From: Chloranthus sessilifolius
Taxonomy: Eukaryota; Streptophyta; Magnoliopsida; Chloranthales; Chloranthaceae
DNA length: 64,000 bases
Reading direction: 5' to 3'
Assembly (NCBI GenBank): GCA_021018995.1
Contig: CM037588.1
Coordinates: 93,284,765 to 93,348,764 of the forward strand
Below the pieces are notes generated by a model. The model worked only from the letters and a program-made list of their open reading frames with translations, was not told where the DNA came from and ran no database searches. Position 1 is the first letter of the stretch. Each line of letters opens with the position of its first letter. A program made the position numbers and the translations under genes. Positions 47,672 to 57,901 of this stretch are shown piece by piece.

Positions 47672-50600
47672 ATGGCTCCAAAGATTGCACAGAAGAGAAA
47701 GGGGAAGGATAACGCCCCTACTGAGACCACCCCTAAGAAAGCCAAGACTTAAAAGTCGCCCAAAAAAGGGAAGGAAGTGGTTGAGGAGGCGAAGGAACCA
47801 ACCCCTAAGTTTTCTACTCCTTCTGAGCTCATGGTTTCAATCCCATTGGAGCCTGAGATAGATTTTGACCTACCATTTTTTGAGAAGGAACCTCTCTCTG
47901 CCCCTGCTGTGCAGTTTATGAGTAAAGCGGGCCTTACACCCTTGATGAGAGGTATCGCAACACTAGCCTACCCTAGGCTAGTACAACTGTTTTATCAGCA
48001 CATCAGCGTTAAGAAGGATAAGGATGGACAAGCTTGCTTGCTGGTGCTGATTGACGACTTTGATATGTTAGTGAGCCCCAAGGTGATTGTTGAAGTTTTA
48101 GGCATCCCAGCCGCATTCAACCCTAGCTGTGGATATGGCCCCCCCTGAGTGCATCAATTGATGCAATTGCACGGGCCTTAACTAGAGGTTTAAAGGCCAC
48201 AGGGGATTTGATCAGAAGGAGAGAATTGGCACCTAAACTCCTCTTCATAGACCAAGTCCTATGAAAGAACATATACTACTCAGGACATCAGCAAGAGAGA
48301 ACTCCCATTGTCGATGCTGTTTATTCGTTCTCTCTTGGCCATGGCTTCCATGCGGCCTGGCTCATATTCGAGGCAATGAAAGACATAGTGGAGAAGATAG
48401 GGCAGAAAAAGAAGCCTCACACACTACCATATGCCAGAATCATTACCTTGCTGCTACTCAAGGGGGGATACAAGATAGGAAAAACTGAGCAGACCACCAC
48501 CCTTTCCCCTACTACCTTTGCCAAGAGGCAATGGGGAATTAGCAGGAGCTTGATGGAGGCCCAGAAGAAGAAGAAAGCTGAGGCTCAGGCCCTTCCAAAA
48601 TAAGCAGAAGCAGCAGCTGGAACAAGATCTACCCCTGTTATCACGGAGGTGCTCCCAGAGCCTGTTCCCCCCACTACTACAGTAGCACCCATTTCCCCAC
48701 CACATTCTCCTCCTGCATCCACTATCCCTCTTTCCATCTCTCTCTCACCCTCCTCTATCCTCATCTACACCCACACCCCCTTCACCTGTGATTGGTACCT
48801 GGGAGGACTCCCCATCCCCTACCTTACCTCAGTACACAACCCCCATACCCCCATCAGCTACACATTAACCTGCCAGCCCTCCCCTCATTTCCTACAAAAA
48901 ATGAAAAACCACTGACAAAATCCCCACCATCTCCCAGACCCCACCCTCAATCCCTTTCCTCCACACTGACACAACTCACCTTGCAGAAACCATCACCCCA
49001 GCCATACCTTCTACATCCCCACTCAAAGACATTGACTTAACCCTTAACACCACCATAGGATTTCAAGCCTTTCTATCAACCTTCCTTGACACAATACCTA
49101 CTTAATACACCCCCCTTTCGGACTCCCCAACTACATCACACAATCACTCCCCAGAACCCCACTGTTCCCCTCCTTCCACTTTCCACCATGCACCTTCCTC
49201 ACCTTTCCAACCAGTACCCTCTTCCTCCCAGACTCATCTTTCCAGCCCTGACACACTGACCCTTATCCTATCCCTTATCCAAGACATCCAAGCCCAATTA
49301 TCCACCACTACCCAAAAATAGGACCAGATGCAGACAGAACTCACTTCCATCCAATCAACCCTCCAGACATTAAACAACCCACCCATCCCTCCACAACCCA
49401 CTACAATCCCCCTGGTCCTTTACACTAACCAACATACCCAAACTGACACCATCCCTGACTCCCAACCCCATCCACCACCCATAATCCCCATTACACAACC
49501 AACCCCCCCATTCCCTTTCATCCCTTTTCACCATTCCCATTCCCCCCCCCCCCCCCCTTCACCCCCTGCCCCTGTTGAGCCTACACCATTTTCCTTTCCC
49601 CTATACCCTCCATCCCCCTCTTATCCTACCCCTCCCACATTCAACGACAAATCTACATAACAGACCGAACTTATCCCCTCCCCAAATAGACTTACCCACT
49701 GATACCCCCCTCCCCCCCAAGACTAATCACAGTTTGCTTCTTCCACTTTCTATCTGCCCATCGCACCTAAACATTTTTTTTATAGCCCTCCCTACCTCAC
49801 CATCCTCCATCACATGAGGGATAATACTTACCTTAGGAAGAATGTCCTGAGGGGCATGGCCAAACTTCGCCAGTCCATTGAGATCCCCTGCTGAAGCAGA
49901 TCGATAAAATGAAGGAGGCCCACAAAAAGCAACTTTTGGGCATCTCCTTGGGGTGGACTAACATATTAGAAGCCTACCAGCAGGCCAAGGCTACAGCTAC
50001 TTATCATGAGTTGAATTGGGAGTTGGAGAAAGCAAATGCTGCTACAGAGAAGTTCCAGGTCAGAATGTTTGTAAAGAGGCTCAAAAATGCCCAAGAGATC
50101 TTCAGCATCCAAAAAGATATCCATGAGACTGGCCTCCTAAAACACCAAATTCAGATTGTCTCATTGGAATCTGCATTGGCTGCTACCAGAAATGTTCCTC
50201 TGTAGCCCACCCCAATCTCTGTTCAAATGCCCAACCCAGAGCCGACAGCTACTCCATCTACAGCTGCCCAGTCTGAGGAGGCCCAACCAAAGACCCATCT
50301 AGAGAAAGGGAAGGCCCCAGCTGCCCCTCCTCCATCACCTCCTCCTGCGCAGCCTCCACCTACCAAGGCCTCTGCTGAACCTCCACAAGAGTAAACTTAT
50401 CCTAAGCAGAGGAAAGTCACTGCTAAGAGGTCTGCTCCCAAAGCTGCATTTATAAAAATTGGCAAAGAGCCTGCTGCCCAGTCTGAAGAGGCAAAATCCC
50501 CTAGCCAGCATGAGTCTAAAGCAAAAGGGATATCCCCTGTGGTCCCCACTGAGGAAGCCAAAGGCCAAGGCAAAGGCAAACCTCCTACAACCCCCCCTGC

Positions 50601-50826
50601 AAAGCAAAAAGGAAAAGCCCCTCAAGAACCCAAGGAACCAAAATTACCCAAGCAACCAAAAGTAAGGGTGAGGGCACCTAAAGCTCCTACTGCCAAGAAA
50701 ACACCAGCCGAAGTAAAAAAGGAAAGGGAGGCAAAGAAGAAACAGGACAAAGCTGCCCTTAGGGCACATGCTAAAAAGATGGGCAGGGATTTCTTTATCA
50801 ATTCGAATTCAGATGATTCCTCTTAG
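47672..50826 (+). pseudogene. RE2 ORF3 (plant transposon-protein-like domain, Pro-rich linker, coiled coil, basic tail)
   Basis: The ATG at 47672 opens MAPKIAQKRKGKDN, a basic start, then TAA at 47750. The globular domain (about 47790-48600) has LVQLFYQHI, LLVLIDDFDML, VLGIPAAFNP, TLPYARIITLLL and KRQWGIS. A one-base loss in the C-run near 48143 and a TGA at 48262 interrupt it. A Pro/Ser/Thr-rich segment of about 1.2 kb follows in shifting frames. Next comes a helical part (49909-50205; MKEAHKKQL, WELEKANAATEKFQVRMF), and last a Lys/Pro/Ala-rich tail ending INSNSDDSS. RE1 has the same architecture. The domain resembles the putative plant transposon protein family (PF20167-like, from memory). 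No transmembrane segment is visible. Role unknown; DNA or RNA binding by the basic parts is a guess. Confidence 0.75.
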
Positions 50827-51327
50827 AGTAGCTTAGATTGTACTTAGATTGTAATTACCATTGTACATGTTTTCCAGTTAATATATTTTTTCTTTTTTGT
50901 TTTTTTATACTATTCTGTGTGCTGTTCTATTTTTTTTAGTCTTCACTTTGTTCCAATTTTGTCCTGGGAGATGTCTATAGGGTGGCTATAATCATTTCAA
51001 ATATGAATTCATGTGCACGGTCGATTCAATGTCAATTACCAGGGGATACCATAATTTCCACTGGGCCGCTGCGCGATACACAGGATCCCCTTAAATACTA
51101 TGCCTTATCTTTATACCCTCATTTATTGTGCACTCTTCTTTCCCATACTCGGTTGTGCGATTCTCCTTTCCCCAAACATTCCCAATTTATTGCCCATCTT
51201 GGAATGGGGCAAAACTTTCAATGTGCCGTTTCATTTTCCACCACTCATATCTTTTAAATAGGCCATTACTTCCTTTTCGTCTCATCCTTCCTCTTCTAAC
51301 CCCAGCTGTCCGGCCCTCCTCACAACC

Positions 51328-51570
51328 ATGGCGGCTGACAAACCATTCGGTTTCCCCATTAAATTCTACCCTTTCTGGGAGGATCCCCTACCGCCTAAGG
51401 AGCCGGACCCATTACAATTTCTCTGGGATGAGTATGACGAGGTTCAGAGGATCCTCACCAAGGAAGAAAAGAAAAAAAAGAAGGATAAGAGAGTGAAGAA
51501 GAGAAAAATGGATCCACCTGCATCCCCCCCACCATCTTCCTCAAACCCTCCCCCCTCGACAATCACTTGA
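51328..51570 (+). CDS. RE2 ORF4, small Lys/Pro-rich protein
   Basis: An intact 80-codon ORF. Its ATG lies in a favourable context (accATGG). It begins MAADKPFGFPIKFYPFWEDP, continues with an acidic segment and a run of lysines (KEEKKKKKDKRVKKRK, a possible nuclear signal), and ends in a Pro/Ser-rich tail. It lies about 500 bp after ORF3. RE1 lacks the segment. I recognise no family. It could be a separate small protein, an exon of ORF3, or chance, but it is unbroken where all other RE2 ORFs are broken. Confidence 0.4.
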   Translation: MAADKPFGFPIKFYPFWEDPLPPKEPDPLQFLWDEYDEVQRILTKEEKKKKKDKRVKKRKMDPPASPPPSSSNPPPSTIT

Positions 51571-51773
51571 TCCATTTCCCCCCCCATTTTGTCTTTTCTT
51601 TTTCCATCTTTTTGTAATCTTTTCTTTTTATTTTAATGAAAGTCTCTTTTAGTTCCATATTGTTTAGTTAGCATTTTCTGTTTCTCTGACTTCCTCTCGG
51701 TTTATTTTTATTTCTTTGCTTGGAACCTACTACATTTTCTCACCTTTGAACCAGTGAGGACACTGCTCCTCAT

Positions 51774-51789
51774 AGGTTTGGGGGTGTGG
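51774..51789 (+). promoter_or_regulatory. RE2 inner polypurine-like tract
   Basis: AGGTTTGGGGGTGTGG, identical to the inner tract of RE1, lies 1.6 kb upstream of the terminal polypurine tract. Its flanks (cactgctcctcat before, gtctgccaatagaacagtta after) are also conserved in RE1. Confidence 0.5.
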
Positions 51790-53383
51790 CAGTATAGGTC
51801 TGCCAATAGAACAGTTAATTTTAGTACCGTAATGGTGGTAAAAATGGGATGAATAAAGTTAATTTCCACTAAACTTGATACAACAAGGAAAATTGTAAAA
51901 ATTTAAATATTTTTGCAGACTTTTCGAAATTGAATAAGTTAAATCTTGACACCACCATGAAACTAATATCAAAAAACTTTTTTCAGCTAGTACTCAGTCA
52001 ACCTAAGAGGAGTGAAATAGATGCAAATACACCCCATGGGTTAAATTTGATGACCATACCTAGTGAGATTTGGGCCCAGCATTTGCTTTTAAAGAGTGTT
52101 GTGGCATTATTTCTGCTCTAAGGACTGATTAAATCAGGACTTTTTCACTAGAAGTTGTGCACCTCCAAATTAAAACTAATTGACAGCACTCATGATACTA
52201 AGGAAATGATCCAAGGCCCTCATTTGGACAGTTTGAGCCTGAAAATCCAACCTTTTAAAATCTGCCTGTTTGCATACACTAGTTGACCCTTAAAAAATCA
52301 TACTGTTCTTTCACAAACACCAGAACACTTGCACCTAAACCTCATGACATGATTCAACCTTACCCTCACTCTGAGAATTCAGAAGGTAAAGGAGAAGGAG
52401 TTAAAGATACTGAGAATGGTCCAACATTTTGTGGAAGGTGAAGAAAATCAACTTCTGAACAGCTGTGTATCAATGGCAGTTGTGTGGCAGTATCATAAGT
52501 GAATAAAAACAAAAAGAAGAAAAAGAAAGAGAAGTCCAGAGAATAACATCATCTAAAAATTGAAAAGAAGGGGAGAAGCTGGCCACTTTGAGTCTGAAAT
52601 ATAAAAAGAAAGATGAAGTTTTTACTGAAATGAAGGTTGTGAAGTCATGAATCACTCCTTAGCTTGCTGATTTCTTAATTTGGATTCCCTTTTTACCCCT
52701 TTATTCTTTACATCCCCCAACCATAAGCCACATTACAACCCATTTAAAAAGATCTTGTGGATCCAAAGTAAAATGAGCTGTCATGTGGAGATGAGGAGTT
52801 GTCCAATCTATGGTAAAAGTTCTTGAAGATGTCAGAAATTAGAAGCTTTGCCTATGCTCATGCTTGCAGACCCATTTGGGGTCTGTAACTACTCTTGAGT
52901 TGTTGTGAATGTGAACACCCTCAGATTGATAATGTTGAGAGATAGCCCTAGTAAGAATTGGGTCTGAATTTTAACCTCATTAGGGTTGTATTCAACCTGA
53001 ATTTTGAATTAAAGGCAAACTGGGTACTGATTTTTATACATTGAAATTCTAATGATAAATGAATGGTGGTAAGGCAAATACATGTTAACTTTTAAGTTTT
53101 AAATGGCCTGCAACATTGCTGCAGTTTCCTCTAAGTGTTAAAAAAATTGGGTGTGGAATGAAGCTTTAAACATCGAAATATGTGTTGTCATTATCTGCAC
53201 TATACTTAACTGATTCTAATGGTGAAGTTTGTGGGTGTCTTCACTGAAAACCCTCAAGAGACTTCACTCCTCCACTAGGGATCACCTAGGGGTTTAAAAG
53301 GCTTGGTACATATGCTAAATGTACCCTTGATCCCTTTGAAAGTGGCATTTAATTACAGCTTTGCTAAGGGACTAGCAAAGATT

Positions 53384-53396
53384 AGGTTTGGGGGTG
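53384..53396 (+). promoter_or_regulatory. RE2 terminal polypurine tract
   Basis: AGGTTTGGGGGTG directly precedes the 3' LTR start TGTTAAGACTTG. It would prime plus-strand synthesis. Confidence 0.85.
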
Positions 53397-55882
53397 TGTT
53401 AAGACTTGAAAAGTACCACTTTTTACCAATTAACTTAATCTCTATTAGACCCTTAATCATTTAATAAATGTGTTTTAAGTCTATTCTGTAGGTAATAAGC
53501 AGCAGATGCAACCTAACCATGCCAAGAAGCCTACTGCTGACCCAGAAGACCCTCAGAAGTGTGAAGGTTAAACCCAGACAGAGAATTGGTTTTAGCAGAG
53601 GCACAACAAAGCAGAAATAAATCAAAGAGAATGCCTCGCGTAGATGTCGCAGGGCTCAATCAAATCAGAAAGAATATATCGCGCAGTTGTTGCAAGCTTC
53701 TGAAGGGAGCACACCAACCGGTCGCGCAGTCTTTGCACCGTTCGCGCGCAGATGGATGTTAGCAGGGAGTAAAAAGTAGACTCCGTGAGGTTCTCGCGAG
53801 GCTCAGTCTTAAGTGCTCGTGAAGTACTCGCGTAGTCTAGTGCAGCTCAAGAGATGAGTCTTCAACCTTCGCGCAATTCACTAAATAGAGAGAACTCCAG
53901 TCATTCCAGCGCGCGGCTGTCGCACAGTGGCTGCGAGACACATACTTTCAAGGAACTGCTTGCGCGATCCAGAAGCCCATGTACTTTGTTCTCTTCGTGA
54001 GAATCGTCACGGGATTCATCAAGGAACAAACTGCGTGAGCCATTCTCGCACCATTCAAATGCAAAGACCAATCCCGCGACAACCAAAGCATTCCCGCGAT
54101 GATCAAAGTACCAACCCTGCGACTACAAGAGCTTCAAGGCAGAGCAATCCCGTAATGCCAATTCTACCATGCGGCAAGATCTGCAAATCTTTTCTACTCA
54201 ATGAGGATCAGGTTCTAAACTTCTCCCCACTTCTGCAAGGGCAATCTGGGAATCTCTAGCAATTAGGGCACGCACTCTAATGCTCCAATCTCCGTGCACA
54301 CGCCTTGAGGCATCCAAGGGACAAGAATGGGCCGTAATTGCATTGATGAAATTAGGGTTTTCCTAACCCTAATTGAGAGAGAACCAACTGCTATATAAGC
54401 CTAAACCTAGCTTAGGTTTAGAGGACTTTTTAGGGGATCGATTTTTTCTCGACTTCTGTGCTTCTTCTTGAAACCAACTATAGAATTACAGTAGGCTAAG
54501 GTTAGGGTTTAGGAGTTTTATTTTTCCTTTTTCCTTCTCTCCATAGTCCAACACTTGCTGGCTATGCCTTTTGTATGATTATTTGGTATAGATTTTAATG
54601 GAGTTTTCGTAATAGGATCTATTGCATATATGGGATGGTGTTTTTGTTGTGAGTTGTGCTATAAAAGGTTGCTGCCTTGAGATCCTCCATTGCTAAATTA
54701 TTTTATAAGCAATGGAGGATTACTTTTTAGGTTTTATTCAGATGCAAGTGACCTGTGTGTCCAGGTTAGGCACATTGCAGGCCTTCCCCCACCACAGGAT
54801 CCACTAAATCTGAATTCCCATGGGAGCTTGCACTGGTAGCCTTGTGAACATGGTGGCGGCAGCAATATTCTGGTTCTGTCTTAGACCTCTGTGAGGAGGA
54901 TAGCCTCTGTGGATAGTCTGTGACCATTCAAGTGGACAGATTATAACCCTAGGGTCAGGCCAATTCACAGAACTAAGACAGATTATTCTTCTCTATACTT
55001 GTGCTTGTAGCCTTGTGAGAGATTGTGCAGAGACAGGCTCCCCTATATTTGTATAGACCCTCCATCAGATTGCATATCTGATTTGGCTGTAGAGATTGTA
55101 GGCTTGTGACTGGATCACTGCTGTCTTTCTAAAGCAGTGAATAGCCAAGCTTGAAAGCTAGTACTCAAACTCTTGGTGGTCTTGTGTGTCCAGGCTCGTG
55201 CACTTTGTAGGCCTAGCCCCACACACAGAACTTTAGAGGTTGAGGTTCCTATGGATTCTTGAGCTTGTAGCCTAGATGAAGTAGTGCCTACAATGATAAT
55301 TTTATTCTGACCCATCTCTGGGTTGTGGTTCCCCTATTGGAAAGTTTGTGACCATTTAAGTGGACAGATTATAGCCATAAGGGATTGGATCATGGCACAG
55401 GGGTGAGTTGGATTCTTTCTCCTCTTTGGTGATAATGTAGCCATTGGACAGGATTTCTATAGCAACAGATCTGAATCTGAGTTATAAGACCCATCAGATC
55501 TTTACCCAATAACATACTTCTCACCCTTTTATATTTATTTTCTCACACTCCATCCTCTTTTTGAACCCTTTCTGTAGTTTAGACATTAAGTTACCTTAGG
55601 ATTTAGATTATAGTGACCTTAAATCCCCTTCCATTTAGGATTGCCAGATCTGTAGTCAGATCTGGGGAGCCTACTAAAGAAAGCTCCCTTGGAGCTTTAG
55701 ATCAACCTTCCCTGTGGGACAAACTCTTACTTATCAAAACTTGCTATAACAGGCCCTGTATCTTGCAGGACTGTGCATATTTAAGGCTTGCTGCCTTGCA
55801 CTCCACCTTTCATTCATTTTGATTCACCCCATTCTTATCACTGTCTCCAATGTCAGTAGCATGCACTTTAAAAATGCCATCA
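53397..55882 (+). repeat. RE2 3' LTR
   Basis: It is 2486 bp, starts TGTTAAGACTTG and ends ATGCCATCA. It aligns with the 5' LTR throughout except for S2. It has TATATAAG at 54392, the TCGCGA-type words at 53630-54180, and the ctgtgggacaaactcttac block near 55714. Confidence 0.9.
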
Positions 55883-56683
55883 GTAGGTTAGGAGGGTGCT
55901 TAGGGTTAATTGGGATTAGCAATTAGGTAATCTTATAATCTAAGGTTTCCTAGGATTTTGTGAGCTTGGAAATGTGGGCAAGGGGCTTCAATGGTGGATG
56001 GTAGGGTGAGGTTTCAAATGACTAAAGGGTTGCTAATAGGGTAAACATGGGTGCAATAGTCCTAATGAAACCCATCCTAAACTTTGTGATGGTCAACAAG
56101 TCAAACCCCAAAAGTGAAATTCGAGCAAAAAACCAATAGTTACTGTAGCTAAGCCTGGCGCATGTATTAGATGCGCCAAGTATAGCTACAGTGTCTAGAA
56201 GTCCAGAGCCCGAGATGGGTCCCACAGATGCTTGGCGCGTACATGTGCCATATATGCCCTAGCCAAGCCATTTTTGGAGAAAAATGGCTTTGCGCATGTA
56301 ATACATGCGCCATATATGCTCTAGCCAAGTGTGGTTTCTAGGCGTTGCTCGGATTGTCGTAACTTTTTACGTACAACTTTGATTGAGGTGATTCTTAGCT
56401 TGTTGGAAAGTTGAGAACCTCTACTTTTGAATGGTATAGGATTTGGTCTCAGTAGAGGTCCTTGCCTGCCCTGGTTCATCTCTCTCTAACCATTTCCTGG
56501 GAGGGTTAACTAAGGGTTTTAGAGAGGTTTCTAAAAGTTGGGGGTAATTCCTAAGGGTACTAGCAAGTTCTTAAGGGTTTGAGAAGATTTCTAAGGGTAT
56601 TGGAGAAGCTATCGGAAGCTTGGGGGTGCGCCTTTCTCAAAGTATGTTTCGATTGGGCCTTGGGCCAAATTTGGGTGTCTACA
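55883..56683 (-). repeat. RE3 5' LTR, upstream (U3) part
   Basis: This is the continuation of the RE3 right LTR after RE2. On the minus strand it begins TGTAGACACCCAAATTTGGC at 56683. It carries palindromes at 56154-56180 and 56287-56311 and a copy at 56231 whose centre is deleted. It aligns with 20010-20793. Confidence 0.9.
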
Positions 56684-56928
56684 CATACTTATTCACAGTT
56701 CTAGATTCCATATAAAAATTTCAGATTCAGAGTAAACTTTAAGATTTCGAATACACTTTGGATTTCAAGTTCAAATTCGGAGTTTTCATCTCAATCATCA
56801 GGTTTAAATATCATATTCTGATTCAGATTCATTATGCAGATTTACAATCTTAGATTTTTATTGGAAATCAAATAGAAAAACAAGGTTCGCTTCTGGTTTC
56901 AGATCTATAATGTATTGTCAAAATCACA

Positions 56929-57110
56929 TTTCATATACGGAATTCAAATCAAGGCATGTTTCAAAATCACATTTCATATACGGAATTCCAATCACAAAAT
57001 CAAATTTCATATACAGAATTCAAATCACAAAATCACATTTCATTTATGAAATTTAAATCACGAAATCACATTTCATATACGAAATTTAAATCACAGAATT
57101 CAAATCAAGG
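56929..57110. repeat. 33-bp tandem repeat, five units
   Basis: The word tttcatatacg and variants recur at 56929, 56972, 57005, 57038 and 57071. The period is 33 bp, with a 10-bp insertion (aaggcatgtt) in the first interval. Units read catttcatatacggaattca then aatcacaaaatca. The 60-codon open frame here (11-residue unit SYTEFKSQNHI) exists because 33 is divisible by three. Confidence 0.85.
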
Positions 57111-57499
57111 CATGTTTCAAAATCATATGCTAAACTAACAATTAGAATCATCAGGGTAAAAGTCACGGTTTCAAGGACTTCAAAATATTTAGGTTTAAAA
57201 CATAATCATTTCACACGCAAATCGAAGATTTCTCTCATTTCAAAGCTATCAAATATTTGAGTATAAAACATAATCAAGTCCTTGAATTAGCATCAAGACG
57301 AACTTGTGTGTTGAATTTCCCTACCTCAAGTCACTGTCAATCACACGCGTCACAATTCCAACGAGCTCACAATAGGTGTTTTCCCCATGTTTCACCCCTA
57401 AAACATAAGACCAAATACATGTCTAAGTCATTGGTCATTAGCACGCATAAATACACATGGGTTCACAAGCACACAACTCAAGTCAGGCAAAAACAGGGT

Positions 57500-57792
57500 T
57501 GGCTGCTCGAGCATGGCTCATTCCCAGTCGAGCGAGTCTTAGTGGTACCTATAAAACATGCACGCACAGTTTTGACTACAACTGAATAAGCCTAAGAATC
57601 CCGCTCGAGCGTAGGGCTTCAGGTGTTTTCCCGCTCGAGTAGCTTAAATCACGCTCGAGCGGACTCCTCAGTACAAGTCCTCATATCATGCTCGAGCGGT
57701 CTTGACCCGAGCAATTTAAGCCTGGAATACCGCTTGAGCGTACGCTTCAGGTGGTTTCCCGCTCGAGCGGCTCAAATCACGCTCGAGCGGAC
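57500..57792. repeat. Dispersed CGCTCGAGCG palindrome array
   Basis: CGCTCGAGCG, a perfect 10-bp palindrome, and close variants (gctcgagca, cagtcgagcga, cgctcgagta, atgctcgagcgg, cgcttgagcg) occur eight or nine times in 290 bp at about 57505-57785. Two longer units recur: gcttcaggtg...ttcccgctcgag, and atcacgctcgagcggac. Confidence 0.8.
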
Positions 57793-57901
57793 ACCATCGG
57801 GTCTATCCTCTATGGCCTCTCCTCTTCTCTTTCTCTTGGATTCGAAAACTTAACTTATTGATTTGTCGCCCTACACTTTAAATCTAATCTAGATGCATGT
57901 G

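Larger units (their letters stand above)
50827..53383 (+). other. RE2 3' noncoding region around ORF4
   Basis: 50827-51327 is T-rich sequence with no coding signal, absent from RE1. From 51571 to 53383 the tract is noncoding, and from about 51750 it is shared with RE1 4680-6329. It contains the inner purine tract and short repeated words but no further gene. Confidence 0.65.
36266..55882 (+). mobile_element. RE2: Athila-like LTR retrotransposon with extra ORFs
   Basis: The 19.6-kb element is flanked by gtatg (36261-36265) and gtagg (55883-55887); the uninterrupted RE3 left LTR reads gtagg at this site, so the left copy has one later change. Order: 5' LTR, tRNA-Asp-type primer site, gag, protease, RT-RNase H, integrase, noncoding spacer, ORF3, ORF4, inner purine tract, noncoding region, polypurine tract, 3' LTR. 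S2 lies in the 5' LTR. The two LTRs remain very similar, so this insertion is younger than RE3. Stops and frameshifts in every ORF make it non-autonomous. Confidence 0.9.
19239..56683 (-). mobile_element. RE3: Tat/Ogre-like LTR retrotransposon, complete frame with nested insertions
   Basis: On the minus strand the order is 5' LTR (56683 down to 35492, split by RE2), primer site, leader, gag, protease, RT-RNase H, second RNase H, integrase, 3' noncoding region, polypurine tract and 3' LTR (20793 down to 19239). CATAC flanks both sides (19232-19236 and 56684-56688), with two extra bases before the left LTR end. Without RE2, S3 and the LTR fragment the element is about 16 kb, within the range of Ogre/Tat elements. 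All ORFs are broken and RT and integrase have catalytic substitutions, so it is dead. Confidence 0.85.
56684..57901 (+). mobile_element. RE4 host sequence, right half
   Basis: This continues the sequence interrupted by RE3 at 19236. It contains the 33-bp repeat (56929-57110) and the CGCTCGAGCG word array (57500-57790). There is no primer site, polypurine tract or coding domain before RE5 begins at 57902, so whether this is LTR or other repeat DNA is open. Confidence 0.4.

Noticed and set aside
47672..50826. ORF3 as a retroviral envelope gene
   Set aside because: Its position after pol suggests it, but I see no signal peptide, transmembrane segment or cleavage site, and the protein is basic and Pro-rich.
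57500..57792. CRISPR-like array
   Set aside because: The repeats are only 10 bp, spacing is irregular, there are no cas genes and the sequence is plant. It is an LTR-type word array.
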